Assembly (NCBI GenBank): GCA_046046915.1
Contig: JBJOIT010000007.1
Span: 16,549 to 80,548, forward strand
Reading direction: 5' to 3'
Origin: JBEEJZ01 sp046046915
Lineage (GTDB): Bacteria; Pseudomonadota; Gammaproteobacteria; Burkholderiales; Burkholderiaceae_C
DNA length: 64,000 nt
Below are positions 1 to 9,958 of the stretch, piece after piece (the stretch's first letter is position 1; each line of letters begins with the position of its first letter). The notes under the pieces are model-generated. The model saw nothing but the letters and a program-made list of their open reading frames with translations, made no database searches and was not told where the DNA came from. The translations under genes and the position numbers were made by a program.

Positions 1-1610
<1,610 letters not shown>

Positions 1611-1641
1611 CTTGGTGCTCTCTTTGGGTGATCTAAACCAG

Positions 1642-1665
1642 ATTGACGTTTACGTAAACGTCAAT
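1642..1665. promoter_or_regulatory. Perfect 24-bp palindrome upstream of liuB, probable LiuR operator
   Basis: A perfect inverted repeat with 12-bp arms (arm ATTGACGTTTAC) and no spacer lies 31 bp upstream of the liuB start and just past the HAD gene stop. The same 22-bp core recurs at 17031-17052 beside the liuR gene. MerR-family LiuR regulators bind such palindromes and control branched-chain amino acid catabolism. The assignment to LiuR is inferred from the repeat and the company of both copies. Confidence 0.85.
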
Positions 1666-1676
1666 TGTGTCACGCT

Positions 1677-2342
1677 TTATGCACGCAGCAACGGGGGCAG
1701 ATGAGCCATGTCGGTGAAGACGTGATGAGCCCCCGCCGCGCGCAAGTCTGCCGCGCTGAAGTGGCCGGTCGTCGCAGGCGAGTAGGCAAACACCGTGGCG
1801 CCTGCCGCCACGCCAGCACGTATGCCCGTGGGCGTGTCTTCCACCACAGCGCAACGCTTGGGGTCGGCCAAAAGTGCCTGGGCCGCGGCGAGATAAACAT
1901 CGGGATACGGCTTGCTGCGCGGCATGTCATGCCCACTGAAAATACGTCCTTCAAAGTAATTGAGCATGTCGAGCTTGCGCAGCATCAGTTCCACCTTGAA
2001 GCGATCAGCACCCGAGGCGCAAGCAATCTGCCCGCCATGTGCAGCATGTATGTCGTGCACCGCCGCCTGAATGTTGGGGATGGCCTGGACCCGGTGTGTG
2101 AGGGCATCGTTGCGCAAATCACGAAACCGGGCCAGCCAGTCTTCGGTAAGCGGCTTGCCCGTGCGTCGCTCGATCAGTGCAGCTTCATCGCGCACCGCCT
2201 TGCCCACAAAAATCTGCATGCATTCGGCCATGCTGAGCTGCCAGCCGTCTGCGATCAGCATGTCGCGCAGCACCGCGTTGGTGATGGATTCGCTGTCTGC
2301 CAGCACACCGTCGCAATCAAAAAGAATCGCCTGAAATGACAT
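1677..2342 (-). CDS. HAD-superfamily hydrolase, beta-phosphoglucomutase/phosphoglycolate-phosphatase-like
   Basis: A 221-residue cytoplasmic HAD phosphatase. Motif I is at the N-terminus, FDCDGVLADSE (nucleophile Asp9 and acid Asp11). Motif II is ACASGAD, motif III is SKPYPD with its Lys, and motif IV is VVEDTPTGIRAG; the helical cap inserted after motif I is of the C1 type. The VEDTPTGI loop and SKPYPDVYL are typical of the GPH/PGMB subfamily, so the substrate is a small sugar or glycolate phosphate that cannot be named from sequence. The gene lies upstream of liuB on the same strand but is separated from it by the LiuR-type operator, so it is probably not part of the leucine pathway. The start ATG is 80 bp from the divergent acyl-CoA synthetase gene. 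Confidence 0.85.
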   Translation of the reverse strand: MSFQAILFDCDGVLADSESITNAVLRDMLIADGWQLSMAECMQIFVGKAVRDEAALIERRTGKPLTEDWLARFRDLRNDALTHRVQAIPNIQAAVHDIHAAHGGQIACASGADRFKVELMLRKLDMLNYFEGRIFSGHDMPRSKPYPDVYLAAAQALLADPKRCAVVEDTPTGIRAGVAAGATVFAYSPATTGHFSAADLRAAGAHHVFTDMAHLPPLLRA

Positions 2343-2422
2343 GGATCAAGAACTTGTGGTTAATTTGATCAGGCGAGCTTAGCAGCGCCTGCCTGCCACC
2401 CCTCAGGCAAGAAAGTGGATCC

Positions 2423-5158
2423 ATGCAGGCATTAAAGTTGCCGCATTCGCCACCGTTACCGAAAGCCCCCATGAGCGTACGCAATCTGGAATCCCTGTTT
2501 CATCCCGCCAGCGTGGCGGTTCTCGGCGCCTCCAACCGGCCCGCCAGCGTGGGCGGCACCGTGTGGCGCAACATGACGCAGGGCAGCTTCAAGGGGCCGG
2601 TCTACCCGGTCAACCCCAAGTTCACAGCGCTCGATGGGCACAAGGCCTATGCCACCGTAGCCGACCTGCCCGAGGCACCTGAGCTGGCGGTGATTTGCAC
2701 CCCACCAGCCACCGTACCGGGGCTGATCCAGGCGCTGGCCGAGCGCGGCACCCGCGCTGCCGTGGTGCTGACCGCTGGCCTCACCCCCGAGCAAAAGCAG
2801 GCCATGCTGGACGCCGCCCGCCCCCATCTGCTGCGTCTGCTGGGGCCCAACTGCATCGGCCTGCTCGCACCCCATGCCGGCCTGAACGCCAGCTTTTCGC
2901 ACATCAACGCCCGCCCTGGTAAGCTGGCCTTTGTGTCGCAATCCGGGGCGCTGGTCACGGCCATGCTGGACTGGGCCGACGCCCGCGCCATTGGTTTTTC
3001 GCAGTTCGTGTCGCTGGGTGAGCATGCCGACGTGGACTTTGGCGACATGCTCGACTACCTGGCCACCGACCCGCACACCCGCGCCATCCTGCTGTACATC
3101 GAGTCCATCGACTCGCCACGCAAGTTCATGTCGGCTGCACGCGCCGCGGCCCGCAACAAACCGGTGATCGTGATCAAGGCGGGGCGCTCGGCGCAGGGAC
3201 AAAAAGCGGCGGCCTCGCACACGGGTGCGCTGGCGGGCTCGGACGACGTATACGACGCGGCCATCGCACGCGCCGGCATGCTGAGGGTGAACACACTGCA
3301 CGACCTCTTTTTGGCGGCAGAAACCCTCACCCGCTTCAAGGCCAGCGGCAGCGAAGCGCTCACCATCCTGACCAATGGCGGTGGCGCAGGCGTGATGGCG
3401 GCAGACGCCGCAGCGCAAGAGCATGTGGAGTTGGCCAACTTGTCGCCCGACACCTTGGCCAAGCTGGACGCCGTGCTGCCTGCCAACTGGTCACACGGCA
3501 ACCCGGTGGACATCATCGGCGACGCCCCCGTAGACCGCTACGTGAAAGCGCTGGAAATCCTCTCGGCCGACCAGAGCACGGGCACCATTTTGTTCATACA
3601 GGCGCCCACCGCCATCGTGCCCAGCCTGGACATCGCCCAGGCACTGGCCCCGGTTGCCCACCCCAAAGGCCTGATGGCGCCGCGCGTGATGAGCTGTTGG
3701 CTGGGAGGGCACGCCGTGGAAGCAGCACGCCAACTCTTCACAGACGAGGGCATTGCCGGCTTCGAAACGCCAGAAGAAGCCGTGCGGGCCCTGGCCATGG
3801 TGCAGGCCTACCAGCGCAACCAGACCGAGCTGATGGAAGCCCCCCCCGCCGATGCCACCGCCCAGGCCACATCCCAGGCACCCGACCGTGCCGCCATCCG
3901 CAAAATCGTCGACGAAGCCCTGGCCGCCGGCCAGGAGATGCTGACCGAACCCCAGGCCAAGGCAGTGCTGGACGCCTACCGCATCCCGGTGGTGAAAACT
4001 GTCACGGTGCCAGCCGATGCCGAGCTGGCGGCACAAGAGGCCGAGCGCCTGGGTTTTCCGGTGGTGATCAAGATCCTGTCGAACCAGATTTCGCACAAAT
4101 CCGATGTGGGCGGGGTAGCACTGAACCTGGACAGCGCCGACGAGGTGCGCAACGCGGCTGTCAACATGATGAAACGCGTGCAAACCCTGCGGCCCGACGC
4201 CACCATCGATGGGTTTACGGTGCAGGCCATGGTGCGGCGCAAGCATGTGCAGGAAGTGATTGTGGGCGCCGTCATCGACGCGGTGTTTGGCCCCATCATC
4301 CTGTTTGGCCAGGGTGGCACCGCCGTGGAGGTGATGGCCGACCGGGCCGTGGCCCTGCCGCCGCTGAGTGTGCCCCTGGCTCGCGCACTCATCAAGCGCA
4401 CCCGCATCTCCAAATTGCTCAAAGGCTGGCGCGACGTGCCGGCGGTGGACGAAGCCGCCCTGCACGGCGTACTTTTGTCAGTGTCCCAACTGCTGGCCGA
4501 TGTGCCCGAACTGGCCGAGCTGGACATCAACCCCTTGCTGGTCAACTTTGAGGGCGCCATTGCGCTGGACGCACGCGTGCGCCTGAGCCTCAAAAAAGGT
4601 GCCGGGGCCGATCACTTTGCGATTCGACCCTACCCGAGCGAACTGGCGCAAACCATCGCCTGGCAAAACAAGACCCTGGAAATACGCCCCATCCGCCCAG
4701 AAGACGAAGCCCTGCATGCCGACTTTTTGGCCCACCTGGCGCCCGAGGACATCCGCATGCGGGTGTTTTACAGCCGCCGCACCATGGAACACAGCGAGCT
4801 GGCCCGCCTGACGCAAATTGACTACGACCGAGAGATGGCCTTTGTTGCCATTGCGCCGGGGCCAAACGGTCAGCCGCAAACCCAGGGCGTGGTGCGCGCC
4901 ATGGCCGACCCCGACAACATCAGCGCCGAGTTCGGCATCATCATCCGCTCGGAGCTCAAAGGCGGCGGATTGGGCAAGCTGCTGATGGACAAAATCATTG
5001 CCTACCTGAGGAGCCGTGGCACCCAGCAGGTGGTGGCCACCGTGCTGAAAGAAAACACCCGTATGCTGGAACTTGCCCACGCGCTGGGTTTCAAGGACGC
5101 TGCACTACAAGACGACCCGACCACACGCAACATCGAGATGGATTTGCGGGCAGGGTGA
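2423..5158 (+). CDS. Pat-type protein: ADP-forming acyl-CoA synthetase fused to a GNAT acetyltransferase
   Basis: A 911-residue fusion. Domain order: CoA-binding Rossmann domain (about 25-150, VAVLGASNRPASVGGTVWRN), succinyl-CoA-ligase-like domains (about 165-470, with the phosphohistidine-type loop SHTGALAGSDDVYDAA), a linker rich in Ala/Thr, an ATP-grasp domain (about 500-730, PVVIKILSNQISHKSDVGGV and ELDINPLLV) and a C-terminal GNAT domain (about 755-905, IRPIRPEDEALH and ELKGGGLGKLLMDKII). This matches the PatZ/YfiQ architecture of protein lysine acetyltransferases that acetylate acetyl-CoA synthetase. The SHTGA histidine is retained, so acyl-CoA synthetase activity cannot be excluded. 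The start could instead be ATG 2471 (MSVRNLESLFHP), where family similarity begins; neither start has a strong ribosome-binding site. Confidence 0.88.
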   Translation: MQALKLPHSPPLPKAPMSVRNLESLFHPASVAVLGASNRPASVGGTVWRNMTQGSFKGPVYPVNPKFTALDGHKAYATVADLPEAPELAVICTPPATVPGLIQALAERGTRAAVVLTAGLTPEQKQAMLDAARPHLLRLLGPNCIGLLAPHAGLNASFSHINARPGKLAFVSQSGALVTAMLDWADARAIGFSQFVSLGEHADVDFGDMLDYLATDPHTRAILLYIESIDSPRKFMSAARAAARNKPVIVIKAGRSAQGQKAAASHTGALAGSDDVYDAAIARAGMLRVNTLHDLFLAAETLTRFKASGSEALTILTNGGGAGVMAADAAAQEHVELANLSPDTLAKLDAVLPANWSHGNPVDIIGDAPVDRYVKALEILSADQSTGTILFIQAPTAIVPSLDIAQALAPVAHPKGLMAPRVMSCWLGGHAVEAARQLFTDEGIAGFETPEEAVRALAMVQAYQRNQTELMEAPPADATAQATSQAPDRAAIRKIVDEALAAGQEMLTEPQAKAVLDAYRIPVVKTVTVPADAELAAQEAERLGFPVVIKILSNQISHKSDVGGVALNLDSADEVRNAAVNMMKRVQTLRPDATIDGFTVQAMVRRKHVQEVIVGAVIDAVFGPIILFGQGGTAVEVMADRAVALPPLSVPLARALIKRTRISKLLKGWRDVPAVDEAALHGVLLSVSQLLADVPELAELDINPLLVNFEGAIALDARVRLSLKKGAGADHFAIRPYPSELAQTIAWQNKTLEIRPIRPEDEALHADFLAHLAPEDIRMRVFYSRRTMEHSELARLTQIDYDREMAFVAIAPGPNGQPQTQGVVRAMADPDNISAEFGIIIRSELKGGGLGKLLMDKIIAYLRSRGTQQVVATVLKENTRMLELAHALGFKDAALQDDPTTRNIEMDLRAG

Positions 5159-5260
5159 GGCACAGGTAAGGAGCTCGCTAATGGCTCTTGCGAACTGCCC
5201 AGCCCATAGAGACCAACATCACCAGAAAATTACTGAAAAGGTTTTGTATATACCGCACAG

Positions 5261-5290
5261 TTCACATGGATACCCATTAGTTTCTATAGT
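5261..5290 (+). promoter_or_regulatory. Candidate sigma-70 promoter for the fasciclin gene
   Basis: A -35-like TTCACA (5261-5266) and a -10-like TATAGT (5285-5290) are separated by 18 bp in an A+T-rich stretch about 58 bp upstream of the fasciclin start. The spacing is good but the -35 box is only moderate, so this is a tentative call. Confidence 0.3.
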
Positions 5291-5347
5291 TCATCTGCGT
5301 CACATTTTTGGCGTTTGCAGGTGAACCCTGATTCTTTGGAGATTCTC

Positions 5348-5803
5348 ATGAAAAACACTCTCATTGCTTCGGTTCTGGCGCTTGGCACTGTTTTCTCCGT
5401 ACATGCGAAAGACATCGTAGACACCGCGGTTGGGGCTGGTAGCTTCAACACGCTCGCAACTGCTCTGACGGCAGCTGGCTTGGTTGACACGCTGAAGGGC
5501 AAGGGACCTTTCACCGTTTTTGCGCCAACGGACGCGGCCTTTGCAAAAATCCCAAAGGCTGATCTGGACGCTTTGCTGAAGGACAAGGCCAAGCTGACAG
5601 CTGTACTCACCTACCACGTGGTAGCCGGTAAAGTGATGGCTGCTGATGTCAAGGCAGGTAAAGTGAAGACAGTTCAGGGGTCTGAATTGACGGTGTCCAC
5701 CACGGGCGGTGTGATGGTTGACGGCGCCAAGGTTTCAGCGACTGACATCGTTGCGGACAACGGCGTCATCCACGTGATCGACAGCGTCATCATCCCCAAA
5801 TAA
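5348..5803 (+). CDS. Secreted fasciclin (FAS1) domain protein
   Basis: A 151-residue exported protein: signal peptide at residues 1-19 (MKNTLIASVLALGTVFSVHA) followed by one complete FAS1 domain. The FAS1 H1 and H2 motifs are clear: GPFTVFAPTDAAFAKIP and, near the C-terminus, VSATDIVADNGVIHVIDSVIIP, with the YHVV motif between them. Single-domain bacterial FAS1 proteins are periplasmic or extracellular and are linked to adhesion; the exact role is unknown. ATG 5348 is chosen because it has GGAG at 5338-5341 and begins a normal signal peptide; an in-frame upstream start at 5315 would bury the signal. It appears to be a single-gene transcript with its own promoter. Confidence 0.9.
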   Translation: MKNTLIASVLALGTVFSVHAKDIVDTAVGAGSFNTLATALTAAGLVDTLKGKGPFTVFAPTDAAFAKIPKADLDALLKDKAKLTAVLTYHVVAGKVMAADVKAGKVKTVQGSELTVSTTGGVMVDGAKVSATDIVADNGVIHVIDSVIIPK

Positions 5804-5817
5804 TTTCCACGCACAAG

Positions 5818-5862
5818 GTTCCCGCCGTGGCTCACAGGTGCTGTGTGCCACTGGCTGGGAAC
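5818..5862. terminator. Long imperfect hairpin between convergent fasciclin and DUF2062 genes
   Basis: GTTCCC at 5818-5823 pairs with GGGAAC at 5857-5862, with further interrupted inner pairing (CC/GG, GGC/GCC, CAC/GTG). It lies between two convergent stop codons and could end transcription from both sides. No clear T-run follows on either strand, so it is not a textbook Rho-independent terminator. Confidence 0.4.
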
Positions 5863-5891
5863 AGTATTCAGCAGGCAATAGTTTTGAAAAG

Positions 5892-6404
5892 CTATCGTGC
5901 GCGCCGCCTCAGCCAGATGCGAAACAGCCACAGCACTTTGACCATCACATAACCCATCACCGCCCCGCACACGGCAAACAAGCTCATACCCAGAACGGTG
6001 GGCCAGCCAAATTCTGCCAACCAAGCGAGCACCCCCTCCCCCGCTGCAGACGCATCTGCGGGAGAGCCGCCCAGGATCACGCCACCCAACTGATGGGCCA
6101 GCCAGAGCCAGAAAGCAATGGTCAAAGGATTGGTGATCATCGTCATGGCGGCTGCCACGGGTATGTTTGCGCGCCACCAGCTGCAATGCACGGCAGCGAC
6201 AAAAATTTGAGCCACAGGCAAGACAAAGGCCCAAAAAATTCCCACCGCCGCGCCGCGCGCAACGGCCTCGTGTTGCAGTCGCCAAAGCCGCTTGTCGAGC
6301 AGCCGATGCGCCACGGGCTGCAGCCAAGGATGAACGGTCCACTGCTCTCGCTCAGGCAACAGCTTCTTGAGCCTGTCCGTCCATGGCTTGCTAGCGCCAG
6401 TCAT
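5892..6404 (-). CDS. DUF2062 membrane protein
   Basis: A 170-residue protein with a cytoplasmic basic N-terminus and about three hydrophobic segments (roughly residues 50-70, 85-110 and 135-160). It shows the DUF2062 pattern: an N-terminal HPWLQP and an RGAAVGIFWAFVLPVAQ helix, then TNPLTIAFWLWLAHQLG. Proteins of this family occur in many proteobacteria as small inner-membrane proteins of unknown function. It is convergent with the fasciclin gene and divergent from terC, so it is probably transcribed alone. Confidence 0.82.
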   Translation of the reverse strand: MTGASKPWTDRLKKLLPEREQWTVHPWLQPVAHRLLDKRLWRLQHEAVARGAAVGIFWAFVLPVAQIFVAAVHCSWWRANIPVAAAMTMITNPLTIAFWLWLAHQLGGVILGGSPADASAAGEGVLAWLAEFGWPTVLGMSLFAVCGAVMGYVMVKVLWLFRIWLRRRAR

Positions 6405-6518
6405 AGTTACCCATATTTGAACTTTTCATGACAGCATGTTGCCCGTCATCAAACGGCAGGAACAGCAGGAAAATTCTCGAACACATTCCCGTTTTTTCGA
6501 ATCAATTAATCAAATATT

Positions 6519-6536
6519 TCAGCATAAACATGCTGA
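6519..6536. promoter_or_regulatory. Short inverted repeat upstream of terC
   Basis: TCAGCAT and ATGCTGA form perfect 7-bp arms around an AAAC loop, about 70 bp upstream of the terC start in an A+T-rich region. It could be an operator or a leader hairpin. No known motif is recognised. Confidence 0.35.
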
Positions 6537-6605
6537 CAAGAAGATAAACTTTTACCCACAAATCATCCCGAAAGGGTAGCCAACCTCATCCTTGCGAGGC
6601 CATAT

Positions 6606-7565
6606 ATGCAAACCATCGTTCCCCTTTGGCTCTGGGCGACCTTCGGCGCCATCGTGCTGGTATCGCTCTTCATCGACTTCGTGGTGCTCAAAAAACAGGG
6701 CTCACATGACATCGGCGTTAAAGAGGCCTTGAACTGGTCACTGATCTGGATTGCGCTCAGCTTTTTGTTCAATGGGCTGTTGTGGTGGGCCGTCAAAAAC
6801 GAGACCGGATCCTTGGAGATCGCCAACACCAAATCGCTGGAATTCCTGACCGGCTACCTGATTGAAAAATCGCTCGCGGTAGACAACATCTTTGTCTTCC
6901 TGCTGATCTTCACCTACTTCGCGGTACCCACGCATTTTCAGAAGCGGGTGCTGATGATCGGCATCATCGGCGCGATTGTGTTGCGCACCGTCATGATCTT
7001 GGTGGGCGGCTGGTTGCTGGCCGAGTTCCACTGGATCTTGTATGTGTTCGGGGCATTCCTGATCCTGACCGGCGTGAAGATGTGGTGGGCCGCTGGCAAG
7101 GAGCCGGACCTCAACGACAACCCTGCGCTCAAACTCCTGCGCAAGTTGCTGCCAGTGAGCAAAAACTACGACGGCGAGAACTTCTGGACCGTCGAAAACG
7201 GCAAAAAGATTGCCACGCCGCTGTTCATGGTGATCTGTCTCATCGCGCTCACCGATGTCATTTTTGCGGTGGACTCCATTCCCGCCATTTTTGCGATCAC
7301 CAGCGACCCCTTCATCGTGCTGACCAGCAATGTGTTCGCCATTTTGGGTCTGCGGGCCATGTACTTCCTGCTGGCTGCCGTGGCCAACAAGTTTCACTTG
7401 CTCAACTACGGTCTGGCGGTGATCCTGGTGTTTATTGGCACCAAGATGTGTCTGATAGACGTCTACAAGATTCCCGTGCTGTTCTCCCTGGGCGTCGTGG
7501 TGGGCATCCTGGCTCTGACCATGCTGCTAAGTGTCCGCACAGCCAAGCCTGAACCCAAGGTCTAA
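6606..7565 (+). CDS. TerC/Alx family integral membrane protein
   Basis: A 319-residue inner-membrane protein with about nine hydrophobic helices. Family signatures are visible: EALNWSLIWIALSFLFNGLLWW, the acidic motif SLEFLTGYLIEKSLAVDNIFVFLLIFTYF (split here at about residues 78-106) and DVIFAVDSIPAIFAITSDPFIV near residue 220. The paired Asp-containing motifs (AVDN and AVDS) are characteristic of the TerC family. Relatives such as E. coli Alx export manganese, and others work with tellurite resistance or with folding of exported metalloenzymes. No metal riboswitch is evident upstream. Its stop lies only 7 bp from the convergent LysR gene. Substrate is inferred, family is clear. Confidence 0.9.
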   Translation: MQTIVPLWLWATFGAIVLVSLFIDFVVLKKQGSHDIGVKEALNWSLIWIALSFLFNGLLWWAVKNETGSLEIANTKSLEFLTGYLIEKSLAVDNIFVFLLIFTYFAVPTHFQKRVLMIGIIGAIVLRTVMILVGGWLLAEFHWILYVFGAFLILTGVKMWWAAGKEPDLNDNPALKLLRKLLPVSKNYDGENFWTVENGKKIATPLFMVICLIALTDVIFAVDSIPAIFAITSDPFIVLTSNVFAILGLRAMYFLLAAVANKFHLLNYGLAVILVFIGTKMCLIDVYKIPVLFSLGVVVGILALTMLLSVRTAKPEPKV

Positions 7566-7572
7566 CGTAGGG

Positions 7573-8457
7573 CTACAAGGCGGGTTGCAACAAGCGCTGG
7601 ACGAGGGGGTGATGCACTTTCTTTTCGGTACCAATCGCAAAGAAATGCTCAGCAACCCCCTCGCAGGGCCCCAGGCGCTCGACGGCGTAGTAAGCCAGAA
7701 GATCATCGTGCACCCACTCGGCGGCAGGGAACACACCCATGCCACTGGCACCAAAGGTCTTGAGCAAGGCGCTGTCTGAAAACTCACCCACCACCCGGGG
7801 CCGTATGGCGCGCTGCTCAAACCACTGATCCAGACGATCGCGAACGGCAGTGTGGGCGGTGGGCAGCAGCACCGGCACATCTCCCATGTTGGCTGGAAAG
7901 TCTTTTTTCAAGGCAGCCGCCAAGGCGGGGGTGCCGTACCAGCCGATGGGCGAAGCCCCAAGTGAGTGGCTGTACAGCTTGATGTTGGGGTTGATGGGTG
8001 CCGGACGGTCTGACAAAACCACGTCCAATTTGTGCAAGGCCAGGTCCCCCAACAAATCATCCAGTTGACCTTCCTGGCACACGAGTCGCAAATTGGGCTC
8101 GGTTATCACGGGTTGGGTGAGACGACGCACCACCAGTTTAGGAATGGCATCGCAGATGCCCACGGCCAGCCGCACACGAGGCGAACTGACCGCATCACGC
8201 ACCCGCGCCGGTAGCTCTTCGCCCAGCTGAAAAATCTGATCAGCCTGTTGCATGGCAGCCAAGCCTGCATCGGTCAGGGCCAGGCCGCGTCCGGCGGGCT
8301 TAAGAAGTGCATAGCCCAGGGCCCGCTCCAGCTCGCGCACCTGGGCGCTCACGGTTTGCACCGCCATGTCCAGTTTTTCCGCCGCCCGCGAGATGCCGCC
8401 TTCTTTGGCGACGACCCAAAAGTAGTAGAGGTGCTTGTAATTGAAGGGTGTACTCAT
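7573..8457 (-). CDS. LysR-type transcriptional regulator, NhaR-like
   Basis: A 294-residue LysR regulator. The N-terminal winged helix-turn-helix covers about residues 1-60 (FNYKHLYYFWVVAKEGGISRAA, then QTVSAQVRELERALG), and the substrate-binding domain runs from about 90 to 290. The FNYKHLYYFWVVAKEG start and VQTVSAQV recognition helix are those of NhaR, the activator of the Na+/H+ antiporter gene nhaA in enterobacteria. No nhaA is adjacent; a putative Na+/H+ antiporter lies about 14 kb away at 22.7 kb, and terC is convergent. ATG 8457 is preferred because an upstream in-frame start at 8544 would add 29 non-family residues. It is divergent from the HPF-like gene, a usual LysR arrangement. 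Confidence 0.87.
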   Translation of the reverse strand: MSTPFNYKHLYYFWVVAKEGGISRAAEKLDMAVQTVSAQVRELERALGYALLKPAGRGLALTDAGLAAMQQADQIFQLGEELPARVRDAVSSPRVRLAVGICDAIPKLVVRRLTQPVITEPNLRLVCQEGQLDDLLGDLALHKLDVVLSDRPAPINPNIKLYSHSLGASPIGWYGTPALAAALKKDFPANMGDVPVLLPTAHTAVRDRLDQWFEQRAIRPRVVGEFSDSALLKTFGASGMGVFPAAEWVHDDLLAYYAVERLGPCEGVAEHFFAIGTEKKVHHPLVQRLLQPAL

Positions 8458-8555
8458 GGTCAGTTTTTTTAAGATTCTCGATAAGAAATTATCTGCTTTT
8501 CCAGAATCTGGTGGGCCACTATCTTTGGGGCTCCAACAACCCACTGGAGATGCTC

Positions 8556-8897
8556 ATGCAAGTCATTTTTGAGTCCCGCGATACAGACAGCACTCATCTT
8601 CGAGATCTGTCTGTTGAGCGTGTCCGCTTTACCCTGCGTCGCCTGACGGCGCTTGTGCCGCGTGCCAAGGTGCAGTTTTCGGATGTGAATGGACCTCGGG
8701 GGGGCGTGGACAAACGCTGCCAGGTCGAGCTAAACACCGAAGCCATGGGCACCGTGGTGGTGGCCTCTCTCGCGCATGACTGGCGTACGGCGCTGGATCG
8801 ATCCTTGCGCCGCGCCATTCGCGTCCTCACCCGCAGCCTGCAACGCAGTCAAAAGCCAACACGGGGTCGCTCTGGCCGACTGGCCCTGGACAGTTAA
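8556..8897 (+). CDS. HPF/RaiA-family ribosome-associated protein
   Basis: A 113-residue basic protein resembling the short hibernation-promoting factor/ribosome-associated inhibitor fold: a beta strand at the start (MQVIFESRDTD), helix VERVRFTLRRL, a strand pair around VQFSDVNGPRGGVDKRCQVEL, and a long C-terminal Arg-rich helix (WRTALDRSLRRAIRVLTRSLQR). The family binds the 30S decoding region under stress; the basic final helix fits RNA contact. It is more divergent than housekeeping Hpf, so it may be a paralogue. ATG 8556 is chosen because GGAG (8546-8549) lies 6 bp upstream; ATG 8550 would be too close. It may be co-transcribed with the BI-1 gene 27 bp downstream. Confidence 0.68.
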   Translation: MQVIFESRDTDSTHLRDLSVERVRFTLRRLTALVPRAKVQFSDVNGPRGGVDKRCQVELNTEAMGTVVVASLAHDWRTALDRSLRRAIRVLTRSLQRSQKPTRGRSGRLALDS

Positions 8898-8924
8898 CAC
8901 TTGCAACACACAAAGGACATCATC

Positions 8925-9644
8925 ATGAACAACTCGCCTTCAAACGTGACTGCCGCTTCTGCCGACCACTATTCAGGCGCAATCACCACGGGTACCGCAT
9001 CCATTGAGCAACTGCACTCGGCGGACGTCAAGCGCGTCTTGCGCAATACGTATGCACTGCTGGCCATGACCTTGTTGTTCAGCGCCGGCGTGGCCGTGGC
9101 CACACTCACGCTGCAACTGCCTGCACCGGGTCTCATCCTGACCTTGGTCGGGTACTTTGGTCTGTTTTACCTGGTGCACAAAACACAGAACAGCGGCTGG
9201 GCCTTGCCCGCTGTCTTTGCCTTGACCGGCTTCATGGGCTACACGCTGGGCCCACTGCTCACCCAGTCCTTGGCTCTGCCTGGCGGTGCCCAGACCGTGA
9301 CGCTGGCCTTGGCAGCCACAGGCGCCACGTTTTTGGCGCTCTCCAGCTATGTGTTGCTGACCCGGCGCGACTTCAGCTTCATGGGCGGTTTTTTGTTCGT
9401 GGGCATGGTCATCGCACTGTTGGCCGGCCTGGCAGCAGCCTTTTTGGAGATGCCCGCTTTGGGCCTGGCGGTCTCGGCCATGGTGGCCTTGTTGTCAGCC
9501 GGCATGATTTTGTTCGAGACCAGCCGCATCGTGAACGGCGGTGAGACCAACTACGTGATGGCAACCGTGAGCCTTTACGTGTCCATCGTCAACCTGTTCA
9601 CCAGTCTGCTGAGCCTGTTTGGCTTCGGTGGATCGAACGACTGA
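8925..9644 (+). CDS. Bax inhibitor-1 (YccA/YbhL) family membrane protein
   Basis: A 239-residue inner-membrane protein with seven predicted hydrophobic helices after a soluble N-terminus of about 45 residues. BI-1 family features include VKRVLRNTYALLAMTLLFSAG at the first helix, GFMGYTLGPLL, the RRDFSFMGGFL loop and a C-terminal SLYVSIVNLFTSLLSLFG helix. Bacterial members are pH-gated calcium-leak channels (BsYetJ) or partners of the FtsH protease (YccA); which applies here cannot be decided. ATG 8925 is chosen because AAAGGA (8912-8917) precedes it at normal spacing; a TTG at 8901 lacks a ribosome-binding site. The stop is followed 22 bp later by the zinc-ribbon gene. Confidence 0.9.
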   Translation: MNNSPSNVTAASADHYSGAITTGTASIEQLHSADVKRVLRNTYALLAMTLLFSAGVAVATLTLQLPAPGLILTLVGYFGLFYLVHKTQNSGWALPAVFALTGFMGYTLGPLLTQSLALPGGAQTVTLALAATGATFLALSSYVLLTRRDFSFMGGFLFVGMVIALLAGLAAAFLEMPALGLAVSAMVALLSAGMILFETSRIVNGGETNYVMATVSLYVSIVNLFTSLLSLFGFGGSND

Positions 9645-9666
9645 CTTACCCGGAAAGCCACACATC

Positions 9667-9942
9667 ATGAAATGCCCACACTGCACCGACGCGACCTTGG
9701 TGATGACTGATCGCCAAGGGGTCGAGATTGACTATTGCCCCGCCTGCCGTGGCATCTGGCTTGACCGCGGTGAGCTCGATAAGTTGCTGGAACGCGCGGC
9801 CACCAACCTAACCCCGCCCGCAGCGCCTGCCTCGCGGGATCGGGATCGTCATCAGCACGATTTCGAGGACTCCGACTACCGCGGGGGACAGCGCTACTAC
9901 CGGGATCGCAAAAAGTCCTGGTTGAGTGAAATTTTTGATTGA
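9667..9942 (+). CDS. Small zinc-ribbon (zf-TFIIB type) protein
   Basis: A 91-residue cytoplasmic protein. The N-terminal half is a zinc ribbon, CPHC at residues 3-6 and CPAC about 23 residues later, followed by RGIWLDRGELDKLLERA, the signature of zf-TFIIB domain proteins. The C-terminal half is charged and low in complexity (SRDRDRHQHDFEDSDYRGG). Function is unknown; such proteins often sit next to membrane-protein genes, as here. GGAAAG precedes the start at 9667. A nearby upstream in-frame start at 9619 would overlap the BI-1 gene and is disfavoured. Confidence 0.82.
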   Translation: MKCPHCTDATLVMTDRQGVEIDYCPACRGIWLDRGELDKLLERAATNLTPPAAPASRDRDRHQHDFEDSDYRGGQRYYRDRKKSWLSEIFD

Positions 9943-9958
9943 AAGCAGGTAATTCTCG

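Noticed and set aside
2456..4465. Long antisense frames opposite the Pat-like acyl-CoA synthetase gene
   Set aside because: They are His/Gly/Gln-rich mirror translations without motifs, on the reverse of a well-supported gene.
6405..6605. Possible yybP-ykoY manganese riboswitch upstream of terC
   Set aside because: The conserved GGGGAGUA-type core and paired junction loops were not found; only a simple inverted repeat is present.
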